Shown here in pieces: positions 28,840 to 39,068 of a stretch of 64,000 bases of DNA. Under the pieces are notes generated by a model. The model was not told the DNA's origin. It saw only the letters and a list, made by a program, of their open reading frames with translations, and did not search any database. This DNA comes from Acidovorax carolinensis (GTDB taxonomy: Bacteria > Pseudomonadota > Gammaproteobacteria > Burkholderiales > Burkholderiaceae_C). Position 1 is the stretch's first letter. The number at the start of each line of letters is the position of its first letter. Location of the stretch: the NCBI RefSeq assembly GCF_002157145.1, contig NZ_CP021361.1, positions 3,686,501 through 3,750,500 on the forward strand. Direction: 5' to 3'. The translations under genes were made by a program, and so were the position numbers.

Positions 28840-29445
28840 TCATGGCCTGGGCCGACTCTTGCGCCCCGGTTTGGCCCTAGCGCTCACTGGCTTCGCGCTC
28901 GCCTGCTCCAGCCACAGCAGGGAATCCACCTGCGACAGAAAGCGCCGCAGGTAGTCGGGCGACAGGGACTGCATCAGGCTGAGCGATCGCAGCATGAGCC
29001 TGTGCGAATTGAGCGGGCCGGCGTTTTCGGGCCCGCGATCCAGGGCCTGTGCCACCTGCCGTTGCGCAGAAATCTTGGACCAGACCTCGCTGAACTGGCG
29101 CACGCTCTTCATGCCAGACAGGCTGGCACCGTCGCCCGCGCGCGCCAGGTCTGCATCGGCCTGTGCGCGCTCGCTCAGGTCACGGTTCAGTTGTACCAGC
29201 AGGGAGCTTGCCGCAGGGCTTGCAGGCCGAACCACCTGCGGGACCTCTTCCGAACTCGACCGGACTCGCTCCGCATAGGCCGCTACAGCGGCGCGCAGGC
29301 GGACGGCGAGCACCTGCCGCACAGCCGGTGGCTGGCCCGACAGGCGCCGGGCCAGCACCTCCAGGTAGCGAAAGCGCGCCGGATCGTGGCGGTCGGCGCC
29401 ATCGGCCCGCAAGGACTCCAGCGTGGGCTCGCTCGGCTCACTCAT
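28840..29445 (-). CDS. DUF2894 domain protein, last gene of the stator-like operon
   Basis: A 201-aa soluble protein. The N-terminus starts MSEPSEPTLESLRADGAD and is followed by a helical region with FRYLEVLARRL. The middle has a low-complexity Ala/Ser segment, then SVRQFSEVWSKISAQRQV and RLMLRSLSLMQSLSPDYL, and a basic tail PGRKSRPRP. The function of the family is unknown. The start overlaps the end of the OmpA-like gene by 8 nt, so all four genes of this operon are coupled. Confidence 0.8.
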   Translation of the reverse strand: MSEPSEPTLESLRADGADRHDPARFRYLEVLARRLSGQPPAVRQVLAVRLRAAVAAYAERVRSSSEEVPQVVRPASPAASSLLVQLNRDLSERAQADADLARAGDGASLSGMKSVRQFSEVWSKISAQRQVAQALDRGPENAGPLNSHRLMLRSLSLMQSLSPDYLRRFLSQVDSLLWLEQASAKPVSARAKPGRKSRPRP

Positions 29446-30094
29446 TGCGGGCGGGCTTGGCATTGGAGGCCTTGGGCACCGGTGCCATTTCCACACGGCG
29501 GTTTTGTGCGCGGCCTTTTTCATCGGCGTTGTCGGCCACAGGCTGCTCGGCACCAAAGGCGGCGGCAAACACCTGCGATGAGGGCATGCCTTCGTCGATC
29601 AGGGCCCGTGCCACGGTGAGGGCCCGCTGGGCCGACAGCTCCAGGTTGTCCGCAAAACGCTGCTGGGGCCCTCGCAGCAGCGTGGTGTTGTCGGTGAAGC
29701 CGCTGACCATCAGCATTTCGTCGCGTTCGCGCAAGTACACCAGCAGGGGCTGCACCAGGCTCTTGAGGAGCTGGCGGCCTTCGGAGCGCAGTTCGTCGGA
29801 GCCGGTGGCAAAAAGCACGCTGCCGCTGATGCCGATGCGGCCGTTGTGCACGGTGACCCGGCCGCTGGCCAGGGGAATGGCCAGCGCTTTCTCCAGCGCC
29901 ATGCGGCGCTGCTCTTCCATCTGGCGTTTTTCCACCTCCTGCTTGAGGCTGGCCACCAGGTCGATCTGTACCACGAGCACACCCACCAGAATCAACACAA
30001 ACGCGCCCAGCAGGCCCGCCATGAGGTCGCCGAACACGGCCCACACGGGGGCCGTCTGCTCGGTAGCATCGTCCAGGGTGTCGTCCACGCCCAT
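29438..30094 (-). CDS. OmpA/MotB-like inner-membrane protein (stator B subunit candidate)
   Basis: A 218-aa protein with a short cytoplasmic N-terminus, one membrane helix at about 22-43 starting GDLMAGLLGAFVLILVG, a coiled linker, and a periplasmic OmpA domain (about 88-205, with GSVLFATGSDEL, SGFTDN, LSAQRALTVARAL and NRRVEM) that binds peptidoglycan. The Asp at residue 23, at the membrane entrance, matches the ion-carrying Asp of MotB and ZorB. ATGA overlap with the DUF802 stop; an upstream GTG (30097) would add one residue. Confidence 0.85.
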   Translation of the reverse strand: MGVDDTLDDATEQTAPVWAVFGDLMAGLLGAFVLILVGVLVVQIDLVASLKQEVEKRQMEEQRRMALEKALAIPLASGRVTVHNGRIGISGSVLFATGSDELRSEGRQLLKSLVQPLLVYLRERDEMLMVSGFTDNTTLLRGPQQRFADNLELSAQRALTVARALIDEGMPSSQVFAAAFGAEQPVADNADEKGRAQNRRVEMAPVPKASNAKPARNE

Positions 30095-32517
30095 CACGCG
30101 GCAACTCCTTGTGCCGAGGCGGCCTTGCCATGCAGCCGACGCAGGTCTTCCACAATGCCCTGCTGTGCGCTGATGCTCAGGTCGATCACCTCACGGGCCT
30201 GGGCCACGTAGTAGGCAAGTTGCTCATCGCTACGGCTCATCGACTGGCTGATCGCACCTTCAATGCCCTGCAGGTTTTCCATGAGTTTTTCGTTGCTGGC
30301 GCTGAACAGGCCCACACCGTGGCTGAACGATTCACCCAGACTGGCCAGTTCCACCGCGCTGGCAGCCACATGCGCAGCCACTTCGTCCACCTTGCCGGCC
30401 TGTGCGCTGAGCGACTGGGCAAACTGCAGGCCCGCCTGCTCCAGAACCTGGGCGGCCGACCCCATCAGGGCGTCGATGGCGGCGCGCTGCTGCACGGCCG
30501 CTTCGTTCACCGACTGCAGCAGCGTGCGCACCTGCTCCATCATGTCCGTGCGTTCTGCCAGGGCGACGTTGTCGCGCTCGCTCAGGCGCGTCATTTCATG
30601 GCGCAGTTGGGTGATGACCTGGGCCGCCGCCTGAGGCACATCCGAAGCGGTCTGCAGCAGGCGCGTGAGCGGGGCCTCCAGGGCCGCACCGAGGGTGGCC
30701 AGGTGCTGCGCCACGGCAGCCTGCAGGGTATCAAGTCGGTCCACGGCCGCCTGGCCGCGCTGGGCCTCGGCATCACGCAAGGCCACGAGCTCGGTACGCC
30801 ACACACCGGCGAGTTCGTCCATGCGCTGGCGCTGGGCTTGCACCCACTGTGCCTCGGCCTCCATGCGGGTGCGCAGCAGTGCGTCCGACTGGTCCAGCAA
30901 CGTGGCAGCACCGCCCAGTGTGCGTGCCACCTGCTCGGTCATGCGTTCGGTGATTTGCGTGGCGGCGGTCTCCAGGGCCTGACATACGCCCTGCTGTTGC
31001 GCCACCGTCTGCGCGCCCACACGCTGCCATTCAGCGCTCAGCGTGCTGGCCATGGCTTCCATGGAGCGAGTCCAGTCTTCCTGGCGCTGTTGATCGGCCG
31101 CCGCCTGGGCGGTGTGCGATTGTGCGACGGTGTCCTGCAGCGTTGTCAGCAAGCTTTCGGAGCGCTGGTCAAACGCTTGCGCGGCCGTCTGCAGACTGTG
31201 GTCGAGCTGCTGAACTGCCCCCTCCAGGGCCTTGCCGACGCGCTGCTGCTGTTCCAGCATCTGCGTGCCTGCACGTTGCCACTCGGCGCCGAGTGTTCCG
31301 GCCATGCCTTCCATGGCCCGATTCCAACCGTCCAGACGCTGCTGGTCGGCAATCGCCTGGGCTGCGTGCGCTTGCACGGATGATGCCTGCAGCGAGTCCA
31401 CCAGTGCGATGGATCGCTGGTCAAACGCTTGTGTGACCGACTGAAGGGCGCCGTCGAGCCGTGCCACCAGGGTGCCCTGGGTCTGGGTATGGCTGTGCAG
31501 TGCCGACGTCCATGTGTCGGCCACCTGGTGGGCCGTACCCTCCCATTGCGCCGAGAGCGCCCGCAGCTGTGCATCGGTAGCTTCGCGCAGTCGTTCGTGC
31601 GAGCGCTGGGTCTCGTGGGCCAGCGTGGCCATTGCCTGCTCGACCACGGGACGAATCGCCTCTCCCGCCTGGCGGGCGCTGACGTTCAGGCTCTCCTGCA
31701 GGGATGTCCCGACGGTGCTGGCCAGTTGGGTGTAAGCCGAGGCAGCTTCGCGGTGAAACCCCTGCTGCTGTGTCAGCAGCTGCTCACCCAGTTGTCCATG
31801 GCGGTGCTCAAGCCCTTCCATCAAACGCTGAAGGTGCTCGGCAATTAACGGCAGGGCCTGGGCCTGTGTCTGCAGGGCCAGGAGCACTTCCTCGCGCCGG
31901 TGGGCCGACGAGAATGGCCGGAACAACGTGGGAATGTGTGCATCAAGCTGGCGCACCGCCTCCAGCCGCTCGCGGCGGCTCATGGCAGACAGAAGACCCA
32001 GCATGGCCGAAGTTGCCACCCCGGCGACCGATGTGCCGAACGACAGGCCAAGGCCTTTGATGGGGGCCGCCAGCGCCGAACGGATCGACTCCAGGTTGGA
32101 TGAGGCCTCCAGCGCAAACACCGCGCCATTGAATGTGACGACCATGCCCAGGAAGGTACCCAGCATGCCCAGCATGACCAGCAGACCCACCAGGTAGGGC
32201 GTAAGCGCAGGGCCGGGCAGCGCCACCCGTTCGCCCTCAATGCGCTGGCGCACGGAGTTGCGCAGCGAAGGGGCGAGGCGACCCAGCCACCCGCCCAGGT
32301 CCGCCAGTGGTTCCGCGGGACTACCCGCCAGTGCCGTGACCAGGGACGCCGTGGCTGCGCGAAACTGCAGCAGTTCATAGGCGCCCAACACGTAGACCCC
32401 GCCAATCACAGCCGTCATTGCCAACGCCAGCGGGCTAGACCCCACAAAACCCCAGCCCACCCAGCCCACGACCGCAAGGCCCACGGCGAAGATCGCGACC
32501 ATCACACTCTTGTTCAT
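30094..32517 (-). CDS. DUF802 protein: MotA/ExbB-like stator with giant coiled-coil tail
   Basis: An 807-aa protein. Four membrane helices lie at about 5-26, 29-50, 107-129 and 154-178. The last two (LGMLGTFLGMVVTF and FGTSVAGVATSAMLGLL) match the core of the MotA/TolQ/ExbB fold. Residues about 200-790 form a very long helical tail rich in Gln, Ala and Glu with tandem repeats of about 85 aa (AFDQRS ... ADQQR ... GTLGAEWQR, then AFDQRS ... ADQQR ... STLSAEWQR), the DUF802 unit. The plan resembles ZorA of Zorya defence. ATGA overlaps at both ends. Confidence 0.88.
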   Translation of the reverse strand: MNKSVMVAIFAVGLAVVGWVGWGFVGSSPLALAMTAVIGGVYVLGAYELLQFRAATASLVTALAGSPAEPLADLGGWLGRLAPSLRNSVRQRIEGERVALPGPALTPYLVGLLVMLGMLGTFLGMVVTFNGAVFALEASSNLESIRSALAAPIKGLGLSFGTSVAGVATSAMLGLLSAMSRRERLEAVRQLDAHIPTLFRPFSSAHRREEVLLALQTQAQALPLIAEHLQRLMEGLEHRHGQLGEQLLTQQQGFHREAASAYTQLASTVGTSLQESLNVSARQAGEAIRPVVEQAMATLAHETQRSHERLREATDAQLRALSAQWEGTAHQVADTWTSALHSHTQTQGTLVARLDGALQSVTQAFDQRSIALVDSLQASSVQAHAAQAIADQQRLDGWNRAMEGMAGTLGAEWQRAGTQMLEQQQRVGKALEGAVQQLDHSLQTAAQAFDQRSESLLTTLQDTVAQSHTAQAAADQQRQEDWTRSMEAMASTLSAEWQRVGAQTVAQQQGVCQALETAATQITERMTEQVARTLGGAATLLDQSDALLRTRMEAEAQWVQAQRQRMDELAGVWRTELVALRDAEAQRGQAAVDRLDTLQAAVAQHLATLGAALEAPLTRLLQTASDVPQAAAQVITQLRHEMTRLSERDNVALAERTDMMEQVRTLLQSVNEAAVQQRAAIDALMGSAAQVLEQAGLQFAQSLSAQAGKVDEVAAHVAASAVELASLGESFSHGVGLFSASNEKLMENLQGIEGAISQSMSRSDEQLAYYVAQAREVIDLSISAQQGIVEDLRRLHGKAASAQGVAA

Positions 32518-33284
32518 TCCCGTTGTCCTGTTGTCTCGTTGTGGGCGGCTTCCAGCAGCCCCATGATCGGCTGAAGGCGTACCTGCATTTCTGCGAGCAG
32601 CAACGCCTGTGAATCCTGCTCAAACTCGCACAGCCAACCACCGGGCTGGCGCGAATTTTGGGGCGCATCGTCCGGGCCACTGGTCTGCAGCGCCTGCTGG
32701 TGCTGCTGGCGCCGGTGCGCCATGCGCCGCTCCAAGTAACCCGGTAGCGAGGCCCAAATCCGCTGCTCATGCGCACCCAGCATCCGCTCCATCACACCGT
32801 CTAAAGCCGCCAGCTGCCGCAAGGCCGGCGTACCTCTAGACAGCTGTTGCCGCATCTGTGCACGCAAGGCAGCCAGCTTTACGTCCATCTGCTTTTGCTG
32901 GCCAAGGTATCGCTGTATGAGAGCAGCGAAATCTTCTGGCGCATGGAGATACGAGTCATAGACGGGCGTGTGATGTGCCCGCCCACGCGTTGCCCTCGCT
33001 GGAGCGATATGTGCCGTGATGAGCGCCATGACATCGGCTTTTGCGGATTGGAAGGCAGCGTCCAACGCGCGCATATCCACCGCTGGCCCGAACCGCTCCG
33101 TCTCGGATGGCATTGACTGAATTGCGTGCAGCGCCCTGCTGAGTTGGATCGCATCCACCGCACGCAGCCACTGGCTCAGATGTAGCGCCACGTCCTGCTG
33201 CGACTCGCCCTTGTGCTCCACGCCTGTCCATTGTTGCAGGAGGACAAGGAGACTAGAACTGGTAAATCGGTGGTGCAGATACAT
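32514..33284 (-). CDS. DUF3348 domain protein, first gene of the stator-like operon
   Basis: A 256-aa soluble, mostly helical protein starting MYLHHRFTSSSLLVLLQQW. It contains the DUF3348 core (ALHLSQWLRAVDAIQLSRAL) and VYDSYLHAPEDFAALIQRYLGQQKQMD in the middle. The function of the family is unknown. No clear ribosome-binding site is seen; longer in-frame starts exist but lie in sequence unlike the family. The stop overlaps the DUF802 start (ATGA), implying fixed stoichiometry. Confidence 0.82.
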   Translation of the reverse strand: MYLHHRFTSSSLLVLLQQWTGVEHKGESQQDVALHLSQWLRAVDAIQLSRALHAIQSMPSETERFGPAVDMRALDAAFQSAKADVMALITAHIAPARATRGRAHHTPVYDSYLHAPEDFAALIQRYLGQQKQMDVKLAALRAQMRQQLSRGTPALRQLAALDGVMERMLGAHEQRIWASLPGYLERRMAHRRQQHQQALQTSGPDDAPQNSRQPGGWLCEFEQDSQALLLAEMQVRLQPIMGLLEAAHNETTGQRE

Positions 33285-33567
33285 TCCATAGAACCTAGTC
33301 ACTGCGCAAGCACTGCCAGCAAAGAACCGGCGGCATCGGGGGGCATAACCCGCGCTGGACAAAGCCGTTTAATTTCGCGGTAACTCACGCTGGTGCGACT
33401 CGTCGCCATATCGGCGTCGCAGTTTGAGGACCTGCGCACCATCGTGTGCCCCCCCCGAGAGGACGAGACGCGTAGGCCATGATGTTGATTACAAGGGGAT
33501 GTGCCCAGTGTCAAAGCACCCATGACTATGAATCCCGGTATCCAAACATACCTAAGTACAAACAAAA

Positions 33568-33590
33568 ACGCCCACTTGGAAGTGGGCGTT
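33568..33590 (-). terminator. Rho-independent terminator after the initiator tRNA
   Basis: Inverted repeat AACGCCCACT-TGGA-AGTGGGCGTT with T runs on both sides, 26 nt downstream of the tRNA on the minus strand. It closes the alpha operon/tRNA unit. The stretch 33285-33567 upstream of the DUF3348 gene otherwise holds no gene I can support. Confidence 0.9.
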
Positions 33591-33615
33591 TTTTGTAAGC
33601 GTTGGCCGCTTTTTT

Positions 33616-33692
<77 letters not shown>

Positions 33693-33703
33693 GTAAGAGA
33701 TAA

Positions 33704-33709
33704 ATTATA
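33704..33709 (-). promoter_or_regulatory. Candidate -10 element of the initiator tRNA
   Basis: A perfect TATAAT on the minus strand lies 11-13 nt before the tRNA 5' end, between rplQ and the tRNA. The -35 region (inside the end of rplQ) is weak. The tRNA may therefore have its own promoter in addition to read-through from the alpha operon. Confidence 0.5.
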
Positions 33710-33714
33710 CCCTA

Positions 33715-34107
33715 TTATTCTGCAGCTGCCGAATTATTTTCGCTTTCCGCAGCGCGATCGACCAATTCCACCAGCGCCATGGGCGCGTTGTCACCAACGC
33801 GGAAACCCATCTTCAGGATACGGGTGTAACCACCAGGACGCACTTTGAAGCGGGGGCCCAGGTCATTGAAGAGCTTGGTCACGCTGTCACGGTCGCGCAG
33901 GCGATTAAATGCCAAGCGACGGTTAGCAACCGAGTCTTCCTTGGCCAGGGTGATCATGGGTTCGATCACGCGGCGCAATTCCTTGGCCTTGGGCACGGTG
34001 GTCTTGATGGCTTCATGCTCGATGAGTGAATTCATCATGTTCTGAAGCATCGCAAGGCGGTGCGAGCTGGTGCGGTTGAGTTTACGAAGGCCGTGTCCGT
34101 GGCGCAT
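33715..34107 (-). CDS. rplQ: Ribosomal protein bL17
   Basis: A 130-aa protein starting [17 protein letters not shown], with [17 protein letters not shown] and a C-terminal extension. It is a large-subunit protein near the exit tunnel. It is the last protein gene of the alpha operon, downstream of rpoA. Confidence 0.98.
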   Translation of the reverse strand: MRHGHGLRKLNRTSSHRLAMLQNMMNSLIEHEAIKTTVPKAKELRRVIEPMITLAKEDSVANRRLAFNRLRDRDSVTKLFNDLGPRFKVRPGGYTRILKMGFRVGDNAPMALVELVDRAAESENNSAAAE

Positions 34108-34196
34108 GGTGCTTTCCTTTTACTTGATTAAATCCGGCAGCCGTATCAGGTACTGCCCGAGGCACTGTCCCCCAGAAGGGAACGGAAAATTATAAC

Positions 34197-35189
34197 TTAA
34201 CGCTTGTCCAAACCGGCTGGAGGCCAGTTCTCAAGCTTCATCCCAAGGGTGAGACCGCGCGAAGCAAGCACTTCCTTGATCTCATTGAGCGACTTGCGAC
34301 CCAAATTGGGGGTCTTGAGCAACTCGTTCTCGGTGCGCTGGATCAGGTCACCGATGTAGTAGATGTTCTCAGCCTTCAGGCAGTTGGCAGAGCGAACGGT
34401 CAACTCCAGCTCATCCACAGGACGCAGCAGGATCGGATCGAACGTCGCATTGCCGCGTGGGCCTGCAGGTGCATCAAATGCAGCCAGCTCTCCCCCTTCG
34501 AGCTGTGCGAACACAGCCAGCTGCTCCACCAAGATCTTGGCCGAGGCGCGCACAGCGTCTTCGGCAGTGATAGCACCATTGGTTTCGATCTCGACGACCA
34601 GCTTGTCCAGGTCAGTACGTTGCTCGACACGGGCGCTTTCCACGGTATAGCTGACGCGCTTCACAGGGGAGAAAGACGCATCCAGCACGATTCGGCCAAT
34701 TGACTTGGTCGACTCGTCTGCATAGCGACGCAGGTTGCCTGGCACGTAGCCTCGACCCTTCTCGACCTTGATCTGCATGTCCAGCTTGCCACCTGCGGAC
34801 AGGTTGGCGATAACATGGTCAGGGTTGACGATTTCCACGTCATGCGGTGTCTGAATATCCCGCGCAGTGACAACGCCTTCACCATCCTTGCGCAGGCTCA
34901 GCGTCACCTCGTCACGGTTGTGCAGCTTGAACACAACGCCCTTGAGGTTCAGAAGAATGTTGACCACGTCCTCCTGAACACCGTCGATGGACGAGTACTC
35001 GTGCAGAACGCCCGCAATGGTGACTTCCGTCGCTGCGTAACCCACCATGGACGACAGCAGGACACGCCGGATGGCGTTCCCCAATGTGTGGCCGTAGCCA
35101 CGCTCGAACGGCTCAAGCGCCACCTTGGCACGGTTGTGACCAAGCTGTTCGACATTAATCGCCTTGGGTTTCAGCAAATTCGTTTGCAT
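34197..35189 (-). CDS. rpoA: RNA polymerase alpha subunit
   Basis: A 330-aa protein of normal length. The N-terminal assembly domain has [18 protein letters not shown]. The C-terminal domain has [16 protein letters not shown] and [12 protein letters not shown], which bind UP elements and activators. The start MQTNLLKP follows GAGAGGAA; five further in-frame codons upstream are not part of the family. Confidence 0.98.
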   Translation of the reverse strand: MQTNLLKPKAINVEQLGHNRAKVALEPFERGYGHTLGNAIRRVLLSSMVGYAATEVTIAGVLHEYSSIDGVQEDVVNILLNLKGVVFKLHNRDEVTLSLRKDGEGVVTARDIQTPHDVEIVNPDHVIANLSAGGKLDMQIKVEKGRGYVPGNLRRYADESTKSIGRIVLDASFSPVKRVSYTVESARVEQRTDLDKLVVEIETNGAITAEDAVRASAKILVEQLAVFAQLEGGELAAFDAPAGPRGNATFDPILLRPVDELELTVRSANCLKAENIYYIGDLIQRTENELLKTPNLGRKSLNEIKEVLASRGLTLGMKLENWPPAGLDKR

Positions 35190-35299
35190 GCAACTTCCTC
35201 TCAATACCCCCAGCTCGTTACACCGGTAAGGCTGGTGAAGCGCCTAAACCGCGATGCCTCGCGGTTTAGGGACGGTTTTCTCGAAATACGTACGAGCGA

Positions 35300-35923
35300 T
35301 TAGCGCGAGTACAACTCAACGATCAGGGATTCGTTGATGTCGGCACCAAACTCATCACGGTCAGGCACCTTCTTGAAGATACCTTCAGCCTTTTCGGCGT
35401 TGACATCCACCCATGCAGGCATGCCCACTTGAGCAGCCAGTTGAAGGGCTTCGACAATGCGGTTTTGCTTTTTGGACTTTTCGCGCACAGCCACCACGTC
35501 GCCCGTTTTCACAAGGTAAGAAGCGATGTTCACGGACTTGCCGTTCACCGTGATTGCCTTATGGGAAACCAGCTGACGCGCTTCAGCGCGGGTCGAACCG
35601 AAGCCCATGCGATACACCACGTTGTCGAGACGCGATTCCAGCAGGAACAGCAGGTTGGCGCCGGTGTTGCCCTTGCGGCTGTCAGCAGCTTCGAAGTAGC
35701 GGCGGAACTGCTTTTCCAGCACGCCGTACATGCGCTTGACCTTTTGCTTTTCACGCAGCTGCAGACCATAGTCAGAGGTACGCGCACCGGAGGTGCGACC
35801 GTGCTGACCAGGCTTGGAGTCGAACTTGGACTTGTCCGCGATCGAGCGACGTGCGCTCTTCAGGAACAGGTCTGTGCCTTCACGGCGGGAGAGTTTGGCC
35901 TTGGGGCCGAGGTAACGTGCCAC
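35300..35923 (-). CDS. rpsD: Ribosomal protein uS4
   Basis: A 207-aa protein with the S4 RNA-binding fold ([29 protein letters not shown]). The N-terminus has no zinc cysteines, so this is the zinc-free form. The start codon is GTG (reading M in the protein). It is a primary 16S binder and in many bacteria represses its own operon. Confidence 0.98.
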   Translation of the reverse strand: MARYLGPKAKLSRREGTDLFLKSARRSIADKSKFDSKPGQHGRTSGARTSDYGLQLREKQKVKRMYGVLEKQFRRYFEAADSRKGNTGANLLFLLESRLDNVVYRMGFGSTRAEARQLVSHKAITVNGKSVNIASYLVKTGDVVAVREKSKKQNRIVEALQLAAQVGMPAWVDVNAEKAEGIFKKVPDRDEFGADINESLIVELYSR

Positions 35924-36013
35924 TTGAGCTTCCTTTGTGTCATCTACCGCAAACCATTGCGGGAGCCGCCTGAGGCGCTTGCGCGTTCACAGGCGGCGGT
36001 GGGCTTAGAGAGA

Positions 36014-36418
36014 TTAGATACGACGACGCTTTTGAGGGCGGCAGCCGTTGTGAGGCACAGGGGTCACATCGGAAATCGACGTGATCCGGATGCCCAGTGC
36101 GCCCAATGCGCGCACTGACGATTCACGGCCAGGACCTGGACCCTTGATTTCAACGTCAAGGTTCTTGATACCTTGATCGATAGCTGCGCGGCCGGCCACT
36201 TCCGAAGCCACTTGGGCTGCGAAGGGGGTGGACTTGCGCGAGCCCTTGAAACCTTGGCCACCGGACGAAGCCCACGACAGAGCATTGCCCTGGCGATCGG
36301 TGATCGTGATGATGGTGTTGTTGAACGAAGCATGCACGTGTGCAATGCCGTCCGACACGTTCTTGCGAACCTTCTTGCGAACGCGCTGAGCTGCGTTATT
36401 GGCAGGAGACTTAGCCAT
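36014..36418 (-). CDS. rpsK: Ribosomal protein uS11
   Basis: A 134-aa protein with the standard core [22 protein letters not shown] and the end [15 protein letters not shown]. It is a small-subunit platform protein. Normal length and position after rpsM. Confidence 0.98.
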   Translation of the reverse strand: MAKSPANNAAQRVRKKVRKNVSDGIAHVHASFNNTIITITDRQGNALSWASSGGQGFKGSRKSTPFAAQVASEVAGRAAIDQGIKNLDVEIKGPGPGRESSVRALGALGIRITSISDVTPVPHNGCRPQKRRRI

Positions 36419-36436
36419 GATGATCTTTCAATCTCT

Positions 36437-36802
36437 TTATTTCTTCAGTGCAGCTGCACCCTTGCGCGGACCCTTGCGAGTGCGTGCATTGGTACGGGTG
36501 CGCTGACCACGCATTGGCAGGCCGCGGCGATGGCGAAAGCCACGATAGCAGCCGATGTCCATCAAGCGCTTGATGTTCATCGTGGTTTCGCGGCGCAGGT
36601 CACCTTCAATGGTGAATTGCTCAATTTGCTCGCGAATTTTTTCCAGATCGCTGTCAGAAAGATCTTTGATCTTCTTGCTGTAAGCGATACCAGTTGCTTC
36701 GCAAATCTTGCGAGCGCGGGTGCGACCAATGCCAAAGATAGCGGTCAGACCGATTTCCGCGTGCTTGTGCGGCGGAATGTTAATGCCAGCGATACGTGCC
36801 AT
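36437..36802 (-). CDS. rpsM: Ribosomal protein uS13
   Basis: A 121-aa protein starting [20 protein letters not shown], with [22 protein letters not shown] near the basic tail. It contacts the P-site tRNA and the central protuberance. It follows rpmJ. Confidence 0.98.
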   Translation of the reverse strand: MARIAGINIPPHKHAEIGLTAIFGIGRTRARKICEATGIAYSKKIKDLSDSDLEKIREQIEQFTIEGDLRRETTMNIKRLMDIGCYRGFRHRRGLPMRGQRTRTNARTRKGPRKGAAALKK

Positions 36803-36825
36803 ATGCGTCCTCTAATACTTTCCAA

Positions 36826-36939
36826 TCAACCTTGGCGCTGCTTGTGACGCAGATCCGTGCAGATCACGCGCACCACACCCTTGCGGCGGATGATCTTGCA
36901 GTTGCGGCAGATTTTTTTGACCGAAGCCGAAACTCTCAT
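36826..36939 (-). CDS. rpmJ: Ribosomal protein bL36
   Basis: A 37-aa protein starting [21 protein letters not shown] and ending RHKQRQG. The zinc ligands are present (two Cys in CRNC, Cys in VICTD, and His), so this is the zinc-binding form. GGAGAATGC precedes the ATG. It lies between secY and rpsM; no infA gene is present between secY and rpmJ. Confidence 0.95.
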   Translation of the reverse strand: MRVSASVKKICRNCKIIRRKGVVRVICTDLRHKQRQG

Positions 36940-37085
36940 TGCATTCTCCTAAAACTTTTCCATCCGTCCCGGCTGTTTCGCACGGAACACAATTTGTGCC
37001 CGCGAAAAATTCGTGGGGCGCCAACTCAACCGATATCCAACTCTCTACCGGCAAGGCTGCAAAGCAACCGCTGCCGTCCCATTCA

Positions 37086-38405
37086 TCAACCGCCCGTGTT
37101 GCCCTTGAAATTGGCTTTCTTGAGCAGCGATTCATACTGTTGCGACATCATGTAGTTCTGAACCTGGGCCATGAAGTCCATGGTCACCACCACGATGATC
37201 AGCAGCGATGTGCCACCGAAGTAAAACGGAACGTTGTACTTCAAGATCAGAAACTCTGGCAGCAAACACACGAAGGTGATGTAGACAGCGCCCGCCAAGG
37301 TCAACCGAACCAGAATCTTGTCGATATAACGTGCCGTTTGCTCACCTGGACGAATGCCTGGAATGAACGCACCACTCTTCTTCAGGTTGTCTGCAGTTTC
37401 ACGGCTGTTGAACACCAACGCTGTGTAAAAGAAACAAAAGAAGATGATCGCCGTGGCGTAAAACATCACATAGATGGGCTGACCTGGGGTCAACGCACCT
37501 GATATGTCCTTCAACCACCGCATTGACTCACCAGCGCTGAACCAGTTCACCACCGTTGCTGGCAACAGAATGATCGACGAGGCAAAGATCGGAGGAATCA
37601 CACCAGCCATGTTCAGCTTCAGGGGCAAGTGCGACGACTGACCGCCGTAGACCTTGTTGCCCACCTGTCGCCGAGCGTAATTCACCAGAATCTTCCGCTG
37701 ACCACGCTCGACAAACACCACGAAGTAAGTCACGAGACCCACCACAATGACGATGAAGATGGCAGCCAGAATGCTCATGGCACCCGTACGAACCAGTTCC
37801 AGAAGACCACCGATGGAGCTCGGCAATCCTGCAGCAATGCCAGCGAAGATCAGGATCGATATCCCGTTACCCAAGCCACGCTCGGTGATTTGCTCGCCCA
37901 GCCACATAAGGAACATTGTTCCGGCTGTCAGGCTGACAACCGCTGTCATGCGGAACCCGAAACCAGGGTTGAGTACCAGCCCGGCCGAGCTTTCCAGCGC
38001 GACAGCAATACCCAGCGATTGAAACAGGGCCAAGCCCAACGTGCCGTAACGGGTGTACTGCGTGATCTTGCGGCGACCGGCCTCACCTTCCTTCTTCAAC
38101 TGCTCGAACGTGGGAACCACGTACGTCATCAGCTGCATGATGATCGACGCCGAAATGTACGGCATGATCCCCAGAGCGAAAACCGTGAAGCGCGAAAGCG
38201 CACCACCGGAGAACATGTTGAACAGGTTCAGGATACCGCCTTGCTGGCCACTGAACAGCTGCTGGAGTTGGGCTGGATCGATGCCTGGCACGGGGATATG
38301 GGCCCCGACCCGGTACACGACCAGCGCAAGCAACAGAAAAACCAGACGACGACGCAGGTCGCCGAATTTACCGGTCTTTGCAATTTGAGCCGCGCTAGTA
38401 GCCAC
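37086..38405 (-). CDS. secY: Protein translocase subunit SecY
   Basis: A 439-aa channel protein with ten membrane helices. It has the plug region [20 protein letters not shown] and the cytoplasmic loop [23 protein letters not shown]. It forms the SecYEG channel for protein export. It sits between rplO and rpmJ as in most spc operons. Confidence 0.98.
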   Translation of the reverse strand: MATSAAQIAKTGKFGDLRRRLVFLLLALVVYRVGAHIPVPGIDPAQLQQLFSGQQGGILNLFNMFSGGALSRFTVFALGIMPYISASIIMQLMTYVVPTFEQLKKEGEAGRRKITQYTRYGTLGLALFQSLGIAVALESSAGLVLNPGFGFRMTAVVSLTAGTMFLMWLGEQITERGLGNGISILIFAGIAAGLPSSIGGLLELVRTGAMSILAAIFIVIVVGLVTYFVVFVERGQRKILVNYARRQVGNKVYGGQSSHLPLKLNMAGVIPPIFASSIILLPATVVNWFSAGESMRWLKDISGALTPGQPIYVMFYATAIIFFCFFYTALVFNSRETADNLKKSGAFIPGIRPGEQTARYIDKILVRLTLAGAVYITFVCLLPEFLILKYNVPFYFGGTSLLIIVVVTMDFMAQVQNYMMSQQYESLLKKANFKGNTGG

Positions 38406-38429
38406 AGATGTCTTCCTTCAGAGCCACAT

Positions 38430-38861
38430 TCAGGCGATGCTGCCGCCAGCAGCTTCGATAGCTGCCTTGGCACCAGCCGTCGCGCCCACACCGTTCAGCT
38501 TGACAGCCTTGGTGAGCGAGCCACTCTTGATGACCTTGACCACCTTGGCCAGCTCGCCCACCAGGCCAGCTTGCTTGAGCGCAAGGACATCCACTTCGGC
38601 CAGACCGAGCTGATCCAGAGCAGTCAGCGTCACTTCTGCATTGAACTTGAGCAGATGCGACTTGAAACCGCGCTTGGGCAGACGGCGTTGCAAAGGCATT
38701 TGACCGCCTTCGAAACCCACCTTGTGGTAGCCACCCGAACGCGACTTCTGACCCTTGTGACCACGACCAGCGGTCTTGCCCAGACCGGAGCCGATACCAC
38801 GGCCTACGCGGCGCTTGGCATGCTTGGCGCCGTCTGCGGGCTTGATGCTATTGAGTTCCAT
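38430..38861 (-). CDS. rplO: Ribosomal protein uL15
   Basis: A 143-aa protein with the Gly-rich N-terminal tail [20 protein letters not shown] and a globular C-terminus. It is a large-subunit assembly protein. Normal length. Confidence 0.98.
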   Translation of the reverse strand: MELNSIKPADGAKHAKRRVGRGIGSGLGKTAGRGHKGQKSRSGGYHKVGFEGGQMPLQRRLPKRGFKSHLLKFNAEVTLTALDQLGLAEVDVLALKQAGLVGELAKVVKVIKSGSLTKAVKLNGVGATAGAKAAIEAAGGSIA

Positions 38862-38871
38862 GATCGATCTC

Positions 38872-39054
38872 TCAGAGGACTTTGACCAGATAGCTGATCT
38901 TGTTAATCATGCCGCGCACTTCAGGCGAGTCCTGCAATTCGCTGACACTGTTCAGCTTGCGCAGACCCAAGCCACGGACAGTGGCGCGGTGCGATTCCTT
39001 GGTGCCAATGGGGCTGCGCACCAGTTGAATCTTGACGGTTTGTTGCGTTGTCAT
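38872..39054 (-). CDS. rpmD: Ribosomal protein uL30
   Basis: A 60-aa protein starting [17 protein letters not shown], with [14 protein letters not shown]. The ATG at 39054 is preceded by GGAGCTTGAAT; a TTG two codons upstream is not needed. Confidence 0.97.
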   Translation of the reverse strand: MTTQQTVKIQLVRSPIGTKESHRATVRGLGLRKLNSVSELQDSPEVRGMINKISYLVKVL

Positions 39055-39068
39055 ATTCAAGCTCCGGT

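Noticed and set aside
30109..31383. Long plus-strand open frames opposite the DUF802 gene, and similar antisense frames opposite many genes
   Set aside because: High third-position GC leaves few stops on the opposite strand; these frames lack start signals and family features.
28840..33284. A complete Zorya defence system
   Set aside because: No ZorC, ZorD helicase or ZorE nuclease gene is adjacent; the flanking genes are acyl-CoA dehydrogenase and ribosomal/tRNA genes, so only the motor-like part is comparable.
33299..33565. An 88-aa minus-strand open frame upstream of DUF3348
   Set aside because: No ribosome-binding site, no recognisable family, and it runs through the terminator of the tRNA unit.
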